From an uncultured Pseudomonadota bacterium (GTDB lineage: Bacteria > Myxococcota_A > UBA796 > SXON01), in the NCBI GenBank assembly GCA_903921785.1, contig CAIXRH010000011.1:1-36256 (forward strand): 36,256 nt of DNA, written 5' to 3'. Shown in pieces: positions 14,643 through 22,114 of the stretch. A program made the position numbers and the translations under genes. Under the pieces are notes generated by a model, which was not told the DNA's origin, did not search any database, and saw only the letters and a list, made by a program, of their open reading frames with translations. Numbering within the stretch: the first letter of the stretch is position 1; every line of letters starts with the position of its first letter.

Positions 14643-15206
14643 ATGGCGCATGACCCGCTGCGGATCCGCGGCCTGTACGGCATGGCCGACGCCACGTTCG
14701 GAGACCCGGTCGTGCAAGCCTTGATGCTCGCGGAGGAGGGCATCAGGCCCGTCCAACTCCGCTGCAAAGGCTGGTCCGTCGAGGCCGTGCGCGCGGCCGC
14801 GCTCGCCCTGTCCGAGGTGCCCGCCCTGGTGATCAACGACCACGCGGCGCTCGCCTTGGAACTGGGCCGGGTCGCCCACCTCGGCGACGGGGACGGCGCC
14901 GCGACCGGTCCCCACGGCCGGAGCACCCACACCCTGGAGCAGGTCCGAACCGCGGGAGATGCGCTCTACCTCGGCTTTGGCCCAGTGTTTTCAACTGGCA
15001 CCAAGGAGACGGGCTGGCCACCTCGGGGGGTGGAGCTCCTCGCCGAGGCGGTGCGCGTGGCCGGCAGGCCCGTGGTCGCCATCGGTGGGATCGAGCCCTC
15101 GAACCTGGACGCTGTCCGGGCGACAGGCGTCGCGGGGTGGGCCGTGGTGGGCGCGATCTGGCGGTCGTCCGACCCGCGCGCGGTGATCCGATCCCTGCGC
15201 GGATAG
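14643..15206 (+). CDS. thiE: Thiamine-phosphate synthase (ThiE/TenI family)
   Basis: Joins hydroxymethylpyrimidine pyrophosphate and the thiazole phosphate to give thiamine phosphate in the cytoplasm. At 187 residues it is somewhat shorter than the usual ~210, but the family motifs are in order: LYGMADATFGD, PVQLRCKGWS (the Q-L-R-x-K diphosphate-binding strand), ALVINDHAALA, VAHLGDGD (usually VHLGQxD), HGRSTHTLEQ, YLGFGPVFSTGTKETG, and PVVAIGGI. TenI homologues look similar but usually lack the intact substrate loops, so ThiE is favoured. The ATG lacks a strong ribosome site. No TPP riboswitch or other thi genes are present nearby. The next gene starts 11 nt downstream. Confidence 0.85.
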   Translation: MAHDPLRIRGLYGMADATFGDPVVQALMLAEEGIRPVQLRCKGWSVEAVRAAALALSEVPALVINDHAALALELGRVAHLGDGDGAATGPHGRSTHTLEQVRTAGDALYLGFGPVFSTGTKETGWPPRGVELLAEAVRVAGRPVVAIGGIEPSNLDAVRATGVAGWAVVGAIWRSSDPRAVIRSLRG

Positions 15207-15217
15207 AGGTCCGGGTG

Positions 15218-15682
15218 ATGGTGCTGCTCCTCCTCCCCGCCCTCGCGCTATCCGCCGTGCCGAGCGAGCAGGACCTGTTCGCCGCGCTCCTCGCCCGCAT
15301 GGACGCCGACGGTGACGGGGAGCTCAGCCGCGCGGAGTACACCCCGTTCGACGGCTCCAGCACCTTCGACGACATCGACGCCGACCGCGATGGCTCGGTC
15401 TCCGCCGCCGAGCTCGGCGCGTGGGTGAAGGTGACCCAGCCCCGCCCCCTGGACCGCCCGCCGCGGACGGTCGCCGCGATTGCCAGCGGCGAAGGCACGC
15501 CGTCGTTCGCGTCGCTGTCGGCGACGCCGCCCGTGGCGGCGGCGGGGAGCCCACCGTCTGCGACCGACGGATCGACCTCCGCCCGTTGGCTCACCCGGGT
15601 CCTGGTGCTCGGGACCATGACGATCGTCGCCGCGGTCGGCGCCTCCGTGATCTTCCGGATTCCGACCCGCCGTCGTCGCTGA
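15218..15682 (+). CDS. Exported two-EF-hand membrane-anchored protein
   Basis: A signal peptide (MVLLLLPALALSAVPS) precedes two canonical EF-hand loops: DADGDGELSRAE at residues about 28-39 and DADRDGSVSAAE at about 53-64. Both have Asp/Glu at the calcium-ligand positions, so calcium binding outside the cytoplasm is likely. A Ser/Thr/Ala/Pro-rich stretch then leads to a C-terminal transmembrane helix (VLVLGTMTIVAAVGASVIF) and RIPTRRRR, a helix-then-arginine end like that of MYXO-CTERM proteins but without the Cys. The ATG has GAGGT at good spacing; it lies 11 nt after thiE. Another EF-hand protein lies convergently at 15993-16493. Confidence 0.8.
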   Translation: MVLLLLPALALSAVPSEQDLFAALLARMDADGDGELSRAEYTPFDGSSTFDDIDADRDGSVSAAELGAWVKVTQPRPLDRPPRTVAAIASGEGTPSFASLSATPPVAAAGSPPSATDGSTSARWLTRVLVLGTMTIVAAVGASVIFRIPTRRRR

Positions 15683-15702
15683 AGCCCCGGCCCGCGGAGC
15701 GC

Positions 15703-15996
15703 CTACCTGCGCGGCGGCGCTGCACTCACCGGGGCCGGCCCCACCGCCGGCGCTTCCGCCAGCGACGGCGGCTCCCCCGGGCGCGGCGGCCGCGCACCGA
15801 CGATCGGGGGTCCGGACGGCGCGTGCGACGAGGCTGCGAAGCGCGCGGCGATCTCCGCGAGGAGCGCGGACGAGGGGTCCGGGCCGGGGAGCGTGGGCGG
15901 AGGGGCCGTCGGAGGCAGGTTGGCGCTCGCGCCGGCGGGTAGGGGTGGCGGCGATCCGGGGCCAGGGCAGCCCAGGAGCAGGCAGAGGAGGATCAC
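15703..15996 (-). CDS. Small proline-rich lipoprotein
   Basis: The 97-residue product begins MILLCLLLGC, a lipobox with lipid-accepting Cys at residue 10. The remainder is rich in Pro, Ala and Gly (PPPLPAGASANLPPTAPPPT) with one short helical segment, SSALLAEIAARFAASS. This looks like an extended outer-membrane-attached spacer or anchor. The GTG start overlaps the TGA of the EF-hand lipoprotein gene by 4 nt, so it is the last member of an overlapping four-gene series. No function can be assigned. Confidence 0.65.
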   Translation of the reverse strand: MILLCLLLGCPGPGSPPPLPAGASANLPPTAPPPTLPGPDPSSALLAEIAARFAASSHAPSGPPIVGARPPRPGEPPSLAEAPAVGPAPVSAAPPRR

Positions 15997-16493
15997 GGGA
16001 TTCCCTCCGGCCACGTCCACCCGTGCGCGCTCCAGGCAGGACGGAGCGCGGCGAACGCGGCACGGGAAGGAGCGCTGGTGAACGAGCCGCTCTCCACCGC
16101 CGCCGCTACCTGCGCCGGATCGAGGCCGGGTTCGCCGACCGAGCGCTCCGCGTCGTCCATCCAGACCAGCACCTCCCAGAGCTGCTTCGCTTCGCCCTCC
16201 GGCGTCCGGACTCCGGCGCCCGCGCGCGCGACCGGCCCCGACTCCACGGCCCCGTCGAAGTGGGTCGGCGACTGCGCCGCCACCAACGCCGAGAGCTCCG
16301 CCGCGGACAGGTCGCCGTCGCCGTCGAGGTCGGCGGAGCCCATCGGCGGGCCGTTCCAGAGATGCCCCTCGTACTCCCCGGCGTCCACCCGGCCGTCGTG
16401 ATTGGTGTCGAGCCACGCGCGGTGCCCCGCGAGCGCGCCGGCCTCGGTCCAGGAGGGGGGCGGCGCACACGCGAACATCCAGACGAGCATCAC
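15993..16493 (-). CDS. EF-hand lipoprotein
   Basis: The product begins MMLVWMFACAPPPSW, with a probable lipid-bearing Cys at residue 9. Two EF-hand loops follow: DTNHDGRVDAGE and DLDGDGDLSAAE, both with the expected acidic ligands. The C-terminal 90 residues are helical and unassigned (AKQLWEVLVWMDDAERSVGE, then PSRAAFAALRPAWSAHGWTW). It is expected to bind calcium at the cell envelope. The start is GTG (overlapping the sulfatase-like gene's stop as GTGA) or the ATG directly after it. It is overlapped at its 3' end by the proline-rich lipoprotein gene. Its EF-hand pair resembles that of the convergent gene at 15218-15682. Confidence 0.8.
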   Translation of the reverse strand: MMLVWMFACAPPPSWTEAGALAGHRAWLDTNHDGRVDAGEYEGHLWNGPPMGSADLDGDGDLSAAELSALVAAQSPTHFDGAVESGPVARAGAGVRTPEGEAKQLWEVLVWMDDAERSVGEPGLDPAQVAAAVESGSFTSAPSRAAFAALRPAWSAHGWTWPEGIP

Positions 16494-17821
16494 CGTGCCT
16501 CCACGTAGGCCCGCATCGCGGCGCGGAGGGTCGGCTCGGCGGCGGGGTCTCCCCCCAACCGGAGCGACACGCCGTCCAGCGGCGCGACGGCGAGCAGCGC
16601 GTCGAGGTGGGGATTGTCGACGCTGAGCCCCTCCGCCGTGAGCCGTGCGGTGGGTCCGCGCACGCTCAGCAGGCGGAGCGCCCCGACGCTCACCGCCGTC
16701 GATCGGGCAACCTCTTCGCCGCCTTCGATACCCCGAACCAGCGATTGACCGTCGCCGTAGAGCGCCGCATCCACCCCCGCGAGGTCAAGCAGCGTCGGCG
16801 CCACGTCGACGAGCTCTACGAGCCCGGTCAGCCGACGCCCGCCGTGCGCGCCGCCCGGGAGCCGCACCATGAGCGGTACGCGGGTGACCGCGTCGTCCAG
16901 CGTGGCGCGGTGGGCGAAGACGCCCCCTTCGCCGAGCTCCTCTCCGTGGTCCGAGAGCACGACGATCGTGATCCGGTCGAGCAGGCCCCGCGCGTCGAGC
17001 CCCGCCATGAACCTCCCGAAACAGGCGTCCTCCCACGCGACGGCGCCATCGTAGAGCGCGGCCAGATGCAAAACGTCCGCCTCCGAGAGCGGCGCCGCCG
17101 TCGGGTCCAGCTCACGCACCGCGCGTCCGTGGTCGAAGCGCGGCGACGCGGCCAGTAATTCCGGGGTGTCGGGCCGCTCGGTCCACGCGCCGCCGAGCAC
17201 GGACGACGCCCCGCCCACGGTGCGTCCGAGGCGGGCGCCGAGGCCCTGGTCGCCGGGATCGGCGAAGGCGTAGCCGAAGGGGCTCGGCCGCAGGTATCGA
17301 TCGTGGGTGTCGTACGCGTGCACGAACAGGAAGAACGGAGCTTCTCCCTGGCGGGTGTCGAGCCAGTGCAAGGCCAGGGCGCTGGTCTCCCGGAGGGACC
17401 CCCAAGACGAGGTGTCGTCCCATTGAGCGAAGCCCCGATCCAGCCCGAAGCTGCGCGAGAGATGCCCGCCTGCGACGAAGCCCGCGGTCGCCCAGCCGGC
17501 GCCGGTGAAGGCGTCGGCGAGGGTGGGCGTGGAGGCGGGGACCCGGAACGTGCCGTCCATCGCGTCGAGGCGGTCGGGGTAGCGCGACGTGAACAGCGCG
17601 GCGTGGGAGTAGAGGGTCTCGTTGCTCTGGGCGAACGCCCGGTCGAAGACCACGCTCTCCGCGGCGAACCGGTCCAGGTTGGGCGTGAGCCCGGCGGTGC
17701 TACCCCACGCGCCGAGGCGATCGGCGCGGAGCGTGTCGAGGCTGACGACGAGGATCCCGGCGCGCTGCGGCGGGGCCGCGCAGGCCCCAAGCAAGACGGC
17801 GATGGGGACCCGCCACCTCAT
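16490..17821 (-). CDS. Sulfatase-superfamily lipoprotein with Thr in place of the catalytic Cys
   Basis: An alkaline-phosphatase-superfamily hydrolase. The start MRWRVPIAVLLGACAAPP gives a lipoprotein signal (Cys14). Metal-binding elements are visible: VVSLDTLRADRLGAWG (Asp29) and VVLSDHGEELGEGGVFAHR. At the nucleophile site, true sulfatases have Cys/Ser-x-Pro-x-Arg; here the aligned segment is TLYSHAALFTSRYP, with Thr69 at that place. A formylglycine nucleophile therefore cannot form, and a Thr-type phosphotransferase or phosphodiesterase mechanism is more likely. It is probably anchored in the outer membrane or periplasm. The ATG overlaps the regulator gene's TGA (ATGA) and its own stop overlaps the EF-hand lipoprotein start. 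Substrate unknown. Confidence 0.85.
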   Translation of the reverse strand: MRWRVPIAVLLGACAAPPQRAGILVVSLDTLRADRLGAWGSTAGLTPNLDRFAAESVVFDRAFAQSNETLYSHAALFTSRYPDRLDAMDGTFRVPASTPTLADAFTGAGWATAGFVAGGHLSRSFGLDRGFAQWDDTSSWGSLRETSALALHWLDTRQGEAPFFLFVHAYDTHDRYLRPSPFGYAFADPGDQGLGARLGRTVGGASSVLGGAWTERPDTPELLAASPRFDHGRAVRELDPTAAPLSEADVLHLAALYDGAVAWEDACFGRFMAGLDARGLLDRITIVVLSDHGEELGEGGVFAHRATLDDAVTRVPLMVRLPGGAHGGRRLTGLVELVDVAPTLLDLAGVDAALYGDGQSLVRGIEGGEEVARSTAVSVGALRLLSVRGPTARLTAEGLSVDNPHLDALLAVAPLDGVSLRLGGDPAAEPTLRAAMRAYVEAR

Positions 17822-19005
17822 TCGCTGGACGCGCTCACACCCAGCCGGGAGAGGTGGGCCTGTAAGGTGTTGCGCGCCACCCCCAGCAGCCGCGCGGCGG
17901 CTTTCCGGTTTCCCTGGGTTCGCGCCAGGGTGAGGCGGAGGAGCGCACGCTCCGTGGCGTCGACGATGAGGGCGTGCAGGTCGGTGCCGCCCGCGGCGTG
18001 CCAGCCCTGGACGACCGCGGCGAGACGCGCGGCCACCATCTCCTCGTAGCCTTCGAGGTCGGCGCGGGGCGCGGGACCTTCGGGATCGAGCCGGGCGCGC
18101 AGGGTTGGCGGCAGATGCTCAGGCTGAACGACCTCCGTCGGAACCGCAGTGAGCACGTCCTGGATGAAGCGCTCCAGCTCGCGTTCGTTCTGGGGCCACG
18201 TCCACGCCTGCATCAGCACCACGAGCTTCCGCCCGAAGCGGCGGCGCGGCTGCCCGAGCCGACGCGCGCACACGTCCACGAAGTGGTGGATGAGCGGGGC
18301 GAGCACCTCGGGGCGCTCACGCAGCGGCGACAGGGTGAGCACGAGGTCCGCGGAGACGTCGACGGGAGCGCGGCTCGCGACCACCACCCGCCAGCCGGCC
18401 CGACGAGCATCCTCCGCGCGAGCACCGACCTCGGTGAGGAGATGGGCGGCCTCGAAGTATACGAAGCCCGGCTCCCCCTCGGGTCGCCACGCGGTCCCCG
18501 GGGGCACCACCACGAACGCACGACCGGGCATGGCCAACCGGTGGATCAACCGGGCGATCGGCTCCTTTCCGGTGCCACGCGGCCCGACGATGAGCACCAA
18601 CCCGCGGCCGCCTGCAGCCTTGGACACGACCTCGCCCGCCCGCTCTCCCAGCCCGGTGTAGCGTAGCCGCGTCTGGAGCTCGTCGGTGCGGCGTCGTCCC
18701 GCGGCACGGCGAAGGAGCACCCCGAGCGGCGCGGGGCGCGCCCGAACGGCGGGGATCGTGGCGACCGGCTCGTCGATCGAGCGGAGCTGGGGCCGGTGGG
18801 GCAGGGACGCGGCCAGCTCCACCAGAAGGGGCGCGACCAACCCGGGCAACGCAGGGTCGACGATCACCACCCGGGTCGCCGGATCGACGACCCGGGCGAG
18901 CAGGCCCGGCCAGTCGGCCACCGCCACCACCCCGGCCACGCCGGTCGCGAGCGCGGGGAGCCAGCGCGCGCGGACGGGCTCCCGATCGGTGGCGAGGACG
19001 AGCAC
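17818..19005 (-). CDS. NtrC-like transcription regulator with degenerate AAA+ domain and Fis HTH
   Basis: The 395-residue protein has a receiver-like N-terminus with a possible Asp50 (TRVVIVDPALPG). Its AAA+ domain keeps Walker A (GPRGTGKE, residues 141-148), but the Walker B region reads FVYFEAAHLL instead of the usual LFLDEI, losing the catalytic Glu. The GAFTGA sigma-54 contact loop is absent. LSPLRERPEVLAPLIHHFV and WTWPQNERELERFIQDVL match the sensor and arginine regions of the NtrC family. The C-terminal Fis-type HTH is intact: TQGNRKAAARLLGVARNTLQ. It probably binds DNA but does not activate sigma-54 polymerase by ATP hydrolysis. The start is GTG. Its stop overlaps the sulfatase-like gene start by 4 nt, so it may control that cassette. 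Confidence 0.82.
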   Translation of the reverse strand: MLVLATDREPVRARWLPALATGVAGVVAVADWPGLLARVVDPATRVVIVDPALPGLVAPLLVELAASLPHRPQLRSIDEPVATIPAVRARPAPLGVLLRRAAGRRRTDELQTRLRYTGLGERAGEVVSKAAGGRGLVLIVGPRGTGKEPIARLIHRLAMPGRAFVVVPPGTAWRPEGEPGFVYFEAAHLLTEVGARAEDARRAGWRVVVASRAPVDVSADLVLTLSPLRERPEVLAPLIHHFVDVCARRLGQPRRRFGRKLVVLMQAWTWPQNERELERFIQDVLTAVPTEVVQPEHLPPTLRARLDPEGPAPRADLEGYEEMVAARLAAVVQGWHAAGGTDLHALIVDATERALLRLTLARTQGNRKAAARLLGVARNTLQAHLSRLGVSASSE

Positions 19006-19031
19006 GAGCCCCGACTATCGCGGCGGGCGGC

Positions 19032-19538
19032 TCACTCCGAACAGTCGATCAACGAGGCGATGTCCCAGGCGTAGCCGGGCAGGGTGGGGCCGAGCACGAC
19101 GTTCGCGACGCTGCCGCACTGCACCGTGGGGGTCTCGGCGTAGAACGACCAGGTTCCCTCGGCCAGCAGGAAGTCGCGGACCTCGCCGGGCGCCATGGGG
19201 CTCGCGCCGTCGACCAGCACCTGGTAGTCACCGGAGACGGAGTCGGCCGCGTCGAGGAAGTCGATCGCCTCGTCGAGATTGTTGGTGACCTCGAGGTACA
19301 GGGGCTCGATCGTGGGGCCGGTATCCACCGCGGTGTCGCCAGTGTCCGCCCCGGTGTCCGCCGTGTCGTGGCCGGTTTCGCTGGTGTCGGCGCCGGTGTC
19401 CGCCGTGTCCGCGCCGGTGTCCACCGCCGAGTCCCCTCCGTCGGCGGTGTCGGCGGGCGACGCGGTGTCCCCGGCAGCCGTGCCGCATCCGGCGAGGAAG
19501 GCGGTGAGGCAGAAAGGCAGCAGCAGACGCGCAGTCAG
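19032..19538 (-). CDS. Lipoprotein with Asp-Thr-Gly linker, apparent CTG start
   Basis: The frame has a clear lipoprotein leader, LTARLLLPFCLTAFLAGCGT, then an Asp-Thr-Gly/Ala linker to about residue 75. An ~95-residue C-terminal domain follows: YLEVTNNLDEAIDFLDAADS, MAPGEVRDFLLAEGTWSFYA, and GYAWDIASLIDCSE, possibly a small beta-sandwich with a Cys pair. No ATG, GTG or TTG lies in frame between the leader and an upstream TAG. The only candidate is the CTG at 19538, which has GGAGG four bases before it. A nearby out-of-frame ATG (19555) would join this frame if the C5 run at 19538-19542 gained one base. The regulator gene starts 26 nt downstream, so this may be the first gene of that unit. 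Confidence 0.72.
   Translation of the reverse strand: MTARLLLPFCLTAFLAGCGTAAGDTASPADTADGGDSAVDTGADTADTGADTSETGHDTADTGADTGDTAVDTGPTIEPLYLEVTNNLDEAIDFLDAADSVSGDYQVLVDGASPMAPGEVRDFLLAEGTWSFYAETPTVQCGSVANVVLGPTLPGYAWDIASLIDCSE
19320..19478 (-). repeat. Asp-Thr-Gly linker repeat DNA (lipoprotein 19032-19538)
   Basis: Imperfect 9- to 12-base units encode D-T-G/A-D-T repeats on the minus strand. Unlike the linkers at 4236-4365 and 23826-23945, this one uses GC-rich codons (GAC ACC GGC), so it seems older or better adapted to the genome's codon use. Confidence 0.8.
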
Positions 19539-19631
19539 GGGGCCTCCGGGGTCATGACGAGTCTATTGCGGACCGCGCCCGGCGCATACTCGTCACGCCC
19601 CGGCAGGCCCGTCCCGCGTTACCGAAGGGAC

Positions 19632-20273
19632 GTGCAGAAGCTCCTCGACGGCATCCGCGACTTTCATCACCGGGTGCGCCCCGCCTACCGTGAACGGTTC
19701 GCCCACCTCGCGCTCGGGCAGTCCCCCGACTGTCTGTTCGTCGCCTGCTCCGACAGTCGCGTGGTGCCGAACCTCTTCGCTTCCACCGACCCCGGCGACC
19801 TCTTCGTGCTCCGAAACGTAGGCAACGTGGTCCCGCCCCACGGCGCCGCCAACGACGCGGACGGGTCCGCGGGCGCCGCCGTGGAGTTCGCCACGTTGAG
19901 CCTTCAAGTCCGCGACATCGTGGTCTGTGGACACTCCAACTGCGGCGCGATGCGCGCCCTCGCCACCGGGGAAGTTCCGGAAGGCGCGGCGAACCTCCGC
20001 CGCTGGCTCGCCAACGGCGCCCCGAGCGTGCGCCGCCTCGTCGCGGAGCCTCGGCTGGACCCTTCCCTCCCCGAGCCCGACCGGCTCTCTCAGGCCCACG
20101 TGCTCGAGCAGCTCGACCACCTCCGGAGCTACCCGGCGGTCGCCGAGCGGGTCGCCGCGGGTGAGCTCCGGCTCCACGCGTGGTGGTTCGACCTCACCCA
20201 CGCCCAGGTGCTCGCCCACAACGCGCCGGGCGGGAACTTCGTGCCGTTGGTGGACTTGCTCGAACGGAGCTGA
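19632..20273 (+). CDS. Beta-carbonic anhydrase
   Basis: Interconverts CO2 and bicarbonate in the cytoplasm. The zinc ligands of the beta class are present: CSDSRV (Cys39 with Asp41) and CGHSNCGAM (His101 and Cys104). Flanking family motifs are LALGQSPDCLFVACSDS, ASTDPGDLFVLRNVGNVVPP and the late AWWFDLTHAQVLAHN. With the GTG at 19632 the protein begins MQKLLDGIRDF, the normal start of this clade (213 residues). The upstream ATG at 19554 would add an unusual basic leader and is less likely. AAGGG precedes the GTG closely. It ends 6 nt from the convergent membrane-protein gene. Single gene, without a SulP partner in the window. Confidence 0.92.
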   Translation: MQKLLDGIRDFHHRVRPAYRERFAHLALGQSPDCLFVACSDSRVVPNLFASTDPGDLFVLRNVGNVVPPHGAANDADGSAGAAVEFATLSLQVRDIVVCGHSNCGAMRALATGEVPEGAANLRRWLANGAPSVRRLVAEPRLDPSLPEPDRLSQAHVLEQLDHLRSYPAVAERVAAGELRLHAWWFDLTHAQVLAHNAPGGNFVPLVDLLERS

Positions 20274-20279
20274 GCGCCC

Positions 20280-20738
20280 TCAGCACATCCGGAAGTCGCG
20301 GAGCACGAACGCCAGGTCCGCCCAGGCGAGCAGGTACTCCGGAACATCCAGCAGATAGCTGACGAAGACCCCCGCGACGGCGGCGCCCAGCACCCGCCCC
20401 GGCCGGGTGAGACGGCGATCGTAGAACAAGACCACGAGGCCGATCCAGATGAGCGTGCGGAGCAGGAGCTGCCCGCCGAACGCCAGCCCGAAGCCGAGGA
20501 GATTGCCGTTGTCCGCGTCCGAACCGGAGGCGAGGTTCGCGGTGAGGGTGCCGAGCGCCACGAGCACGGCGGCGCCCATCCCGCCGAGGAACGTCCGGAG
20601 GACGGCCACCCCCAACGCGCGCGTCGGCACGCCGGGGAAAACCCGCGGAACACCAAGGTTGAGCACCAGCGCGTAGCCACCGACCTTCACCACGACCAGA
20701 AGGACCAGGGTGACCGCCGTGAGGAGGAGTTCGGGCAT
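20280..20738 (-). CDS. Putative four-helix membrane protein
   Basis: I do not recognise a family. The 152-residue protein has about four hydrophobic helices: LLLTAVTLVLLVVVKVGGYA, a second around LGGMGAAVLVALGTLTANLA, a third at LLLRTLIWIGLVVLFYDRRL, and a fourth at VLGAAVAGVFVSYLLDVPEY. The C-terminus is AFVLRDFRMC. The start MPELLLTAV at 20738 is preferred because it puts the first helix at the N-terminus; a GTG at 20753 would add five residues. It is convergent with the carbonic anhydrase gene. No metal-binding or transport motif stands out. Confidence 0.7.
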   Translation of the reverse strand: MPELLLTAVTLVLLVVVKVGGYALVLNLGVPRVFPGVPTRALGVAVLRTFLGGMGAAVLVALGTLTANLASGSDADNGNLLGFGLAFGGQLLLRTLIWIGLVVLFYDRRLTRPGRVLGAAVAGVFVSYLLDVPEYLLAWADLAFVLRDFRMC

Positions 20739-20795
20739 GTGCTCACGTCGCACGGGCGCGCCGCGCCGTCCACCTCCCGACAGGCCACCCGGGGA

Positions 20796-21215
20796 TCAGC
20801 CGCCGCTGCCGCCGACGATGCGCGTACGGATCAGAACGCCACGTTTGAGCGTGCGCGTGATGGACGACTCCTCCGCCGCCTCCGCCAACCACTGGCTCTG
20901 CGCCGGGGAGAGGGGCGCCGCGACGCGGACCTGCCGGTCGATCTGCTCCCCGTCGCCGTCCCGGGTGAGCTCGAGGTCGACGTGGATGGTGCCGATCGCC
21001 CACTGTTTCCGCTCGGAGAAGCGGCGGAGCGTCATCGCGGTGCACGCGCCGAGGGCGGCCAGCAGGGTCTCCTCCGGAGAGGGCCCGGTAGCGGCGCCCC
21101 CGAGCGGCGGCGTCTCGTCGGTGAACAGCGTATGGCTCCCGACGTTCACGGTGGTGGCCCGGGCCCCACTGAGCGTGGCCTGGGCGCGCGCGACGGGGGG
21201 ACGGTAGATCGCCAT
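20796..21215 (-). CDS. OsmC-like protein lacking the second catalytic cysteine
   Basis: OsmC/Ohr proteins reduce organic peroxides with a pair of cysteines. This 139-residue protein has the family fold markers SHTLFTDETPPLGG, PSPEETLLAALGACTAMTLR (Cys58) and the long helix SPAQSQWLAEAAEESSITRT. The second helix normally carries Cys-Pro-V; here the matching place reads SSITRTL, so the resolving/catalytic pair is incomplete. Redox activity is doubtful, or needs another thiol. It starts with ATG at 21215 and lies between pirin and the membrane-protein gene on the same strand, possibly as a small stress-related group. Confidence 0.82.
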   Translation of the reverse strand: MAIYRPPVARAQATLSGARATTVNVGSHTLFTDETPPLGGAATGPSPEETLLAALGACTAMTLRRFSERKQWAIGTIHVDLELTRDGDGEQIDRQVRVAAPLSPAQSQWLAEAAEESSITRTLKRGVLIRTRIVGGSGG

Positions 21216-21278
21216 GGCCCCAGGATAACCGCGGGCATGGGGCGGCGCGGGCTGCCCGACCCCGGGTTCTCCGCTTCG

Positions 21279-21977
21279 TTAGCCGGTCGCCAGATCGAAG
21301 AGCAGCACCTCGGCGCCCGCTCCGCCTTCCAGCCGCACCGGCCCGGCGGCGAGGGCCGCAGCATCCCCCGCGGCGAGGCGCTCCCCGTTCACCCGCACGG
21401 CGCCGCGGGCAACGTGAACCCAGGCCGCACGCCCCGCGGCGAGCGCATGCTCCACCACTTCCGCTCCATCGAGCAACGCAGCGTACAACGACGCGTCCTG
21501 ATGGATGGTGACGCTGCCCTCCCGACCGTCGGACGAGGCCACGAGCCGCAGCTTCCCCCGCTTCTCCTCCGGCGGAAAGAACTTCTGCTCGTAGCCGGGC
21601 GCGTGCCCCTTACGATCAGGCAGGAGCCAGATCTGCAGGAAGTGGACCTCCTCCGCCTTGGACGCGTTCATCTCCGCGTGCATCACGCCGGTGCCGGCGC
21701 TCATGCGCTGCACCTCGCCGGGGCGGATCGTCGAGCCGTTGCCCATCGAGTCGGAGTGCCCCAGCGCTCCCTCCAGCACGTAGGACAGGATCTCCATGTC
21801 CCGATGCCCGTGGCGGCCGAAGCCGCGGCCGGCCTCGACACGGTCCTCGTTGATCACCCGGAGGGCGAGAAAGCCCATCTGATCGGGATCGTAGTAGTCG
21901 GCGAAGGAGAAGGTGTGGAAAGAACGGAGCCAGCCGTGGTCGGCGTAGCCCCGCTCGTTGGCGCGGCGGATTCGCAT
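21279..21977 (-). CDS. Pirin family (YhhW-like) bicupin
   Basis: A cytoplasmic bicupin of 232 residues. The pirin N-terminal signature is clear: GWLRSFHTFSFADYYDPDQM, then RGFGRHGHRDMEILSYVLEG, LGHSDSMGNGSTIRPGEVQR and MSAGTGVMHAEMN. These provide the metal-binding His and Glu residues of the first cupin. The E. coli relative YhhW has quercetin 2,3-dioxygenase activity; the physiological role is unknown. The second cupin (ALLDGAEVVEHALAAGRAAW and onward) lacks metal ligands, as usual. The ATG at 21977 is shared with a divergent 137-nt region before the TPM-domain gene. The OsmC-like gene follows 63 nt downstream. Confidence 0.9.
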   Translation of the reverse strand: MRIRRANERGYADHGWLRSFHTFSFADYYDPDQMGFLALRVINEDRVEAGRGFGRHGHRDMEILSYVLEGALGHSDSMGNGSTIRPGEVQRMSAGTGVMHAEMNASKAEEVHFLQIWLLPDRKGHAPGYEQKFFPPEEKRGKLRLVASSDGREGSVTIHQDASLYAALLDGAEVVEHALAAGRAAWVHVARGAVRVNGERLAAGDAAALAAGPVRLEGGAGAEVLLFDLATG

Positions 21978-22114
21978 GGGCGAAGGCTAAGCGCGGCGGA
22001 CTTCCGCGGCATGCCGCCGGGGGCAACGATGTGGTGCGTCGCGCCACCGGGGGTCGCCCGGTCCGGGGTCGCGCCGGATCTGGCCCCGCTCACGACGCGG
22101 CGATACCCTCCCCC

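Noticed and set aside
19554-19631. ATG at 19554 as the carbonic anhydrase start
   Set aside because: It would add 26 atypical residues; the GTG at 19632 gives the normal family N-terminus.
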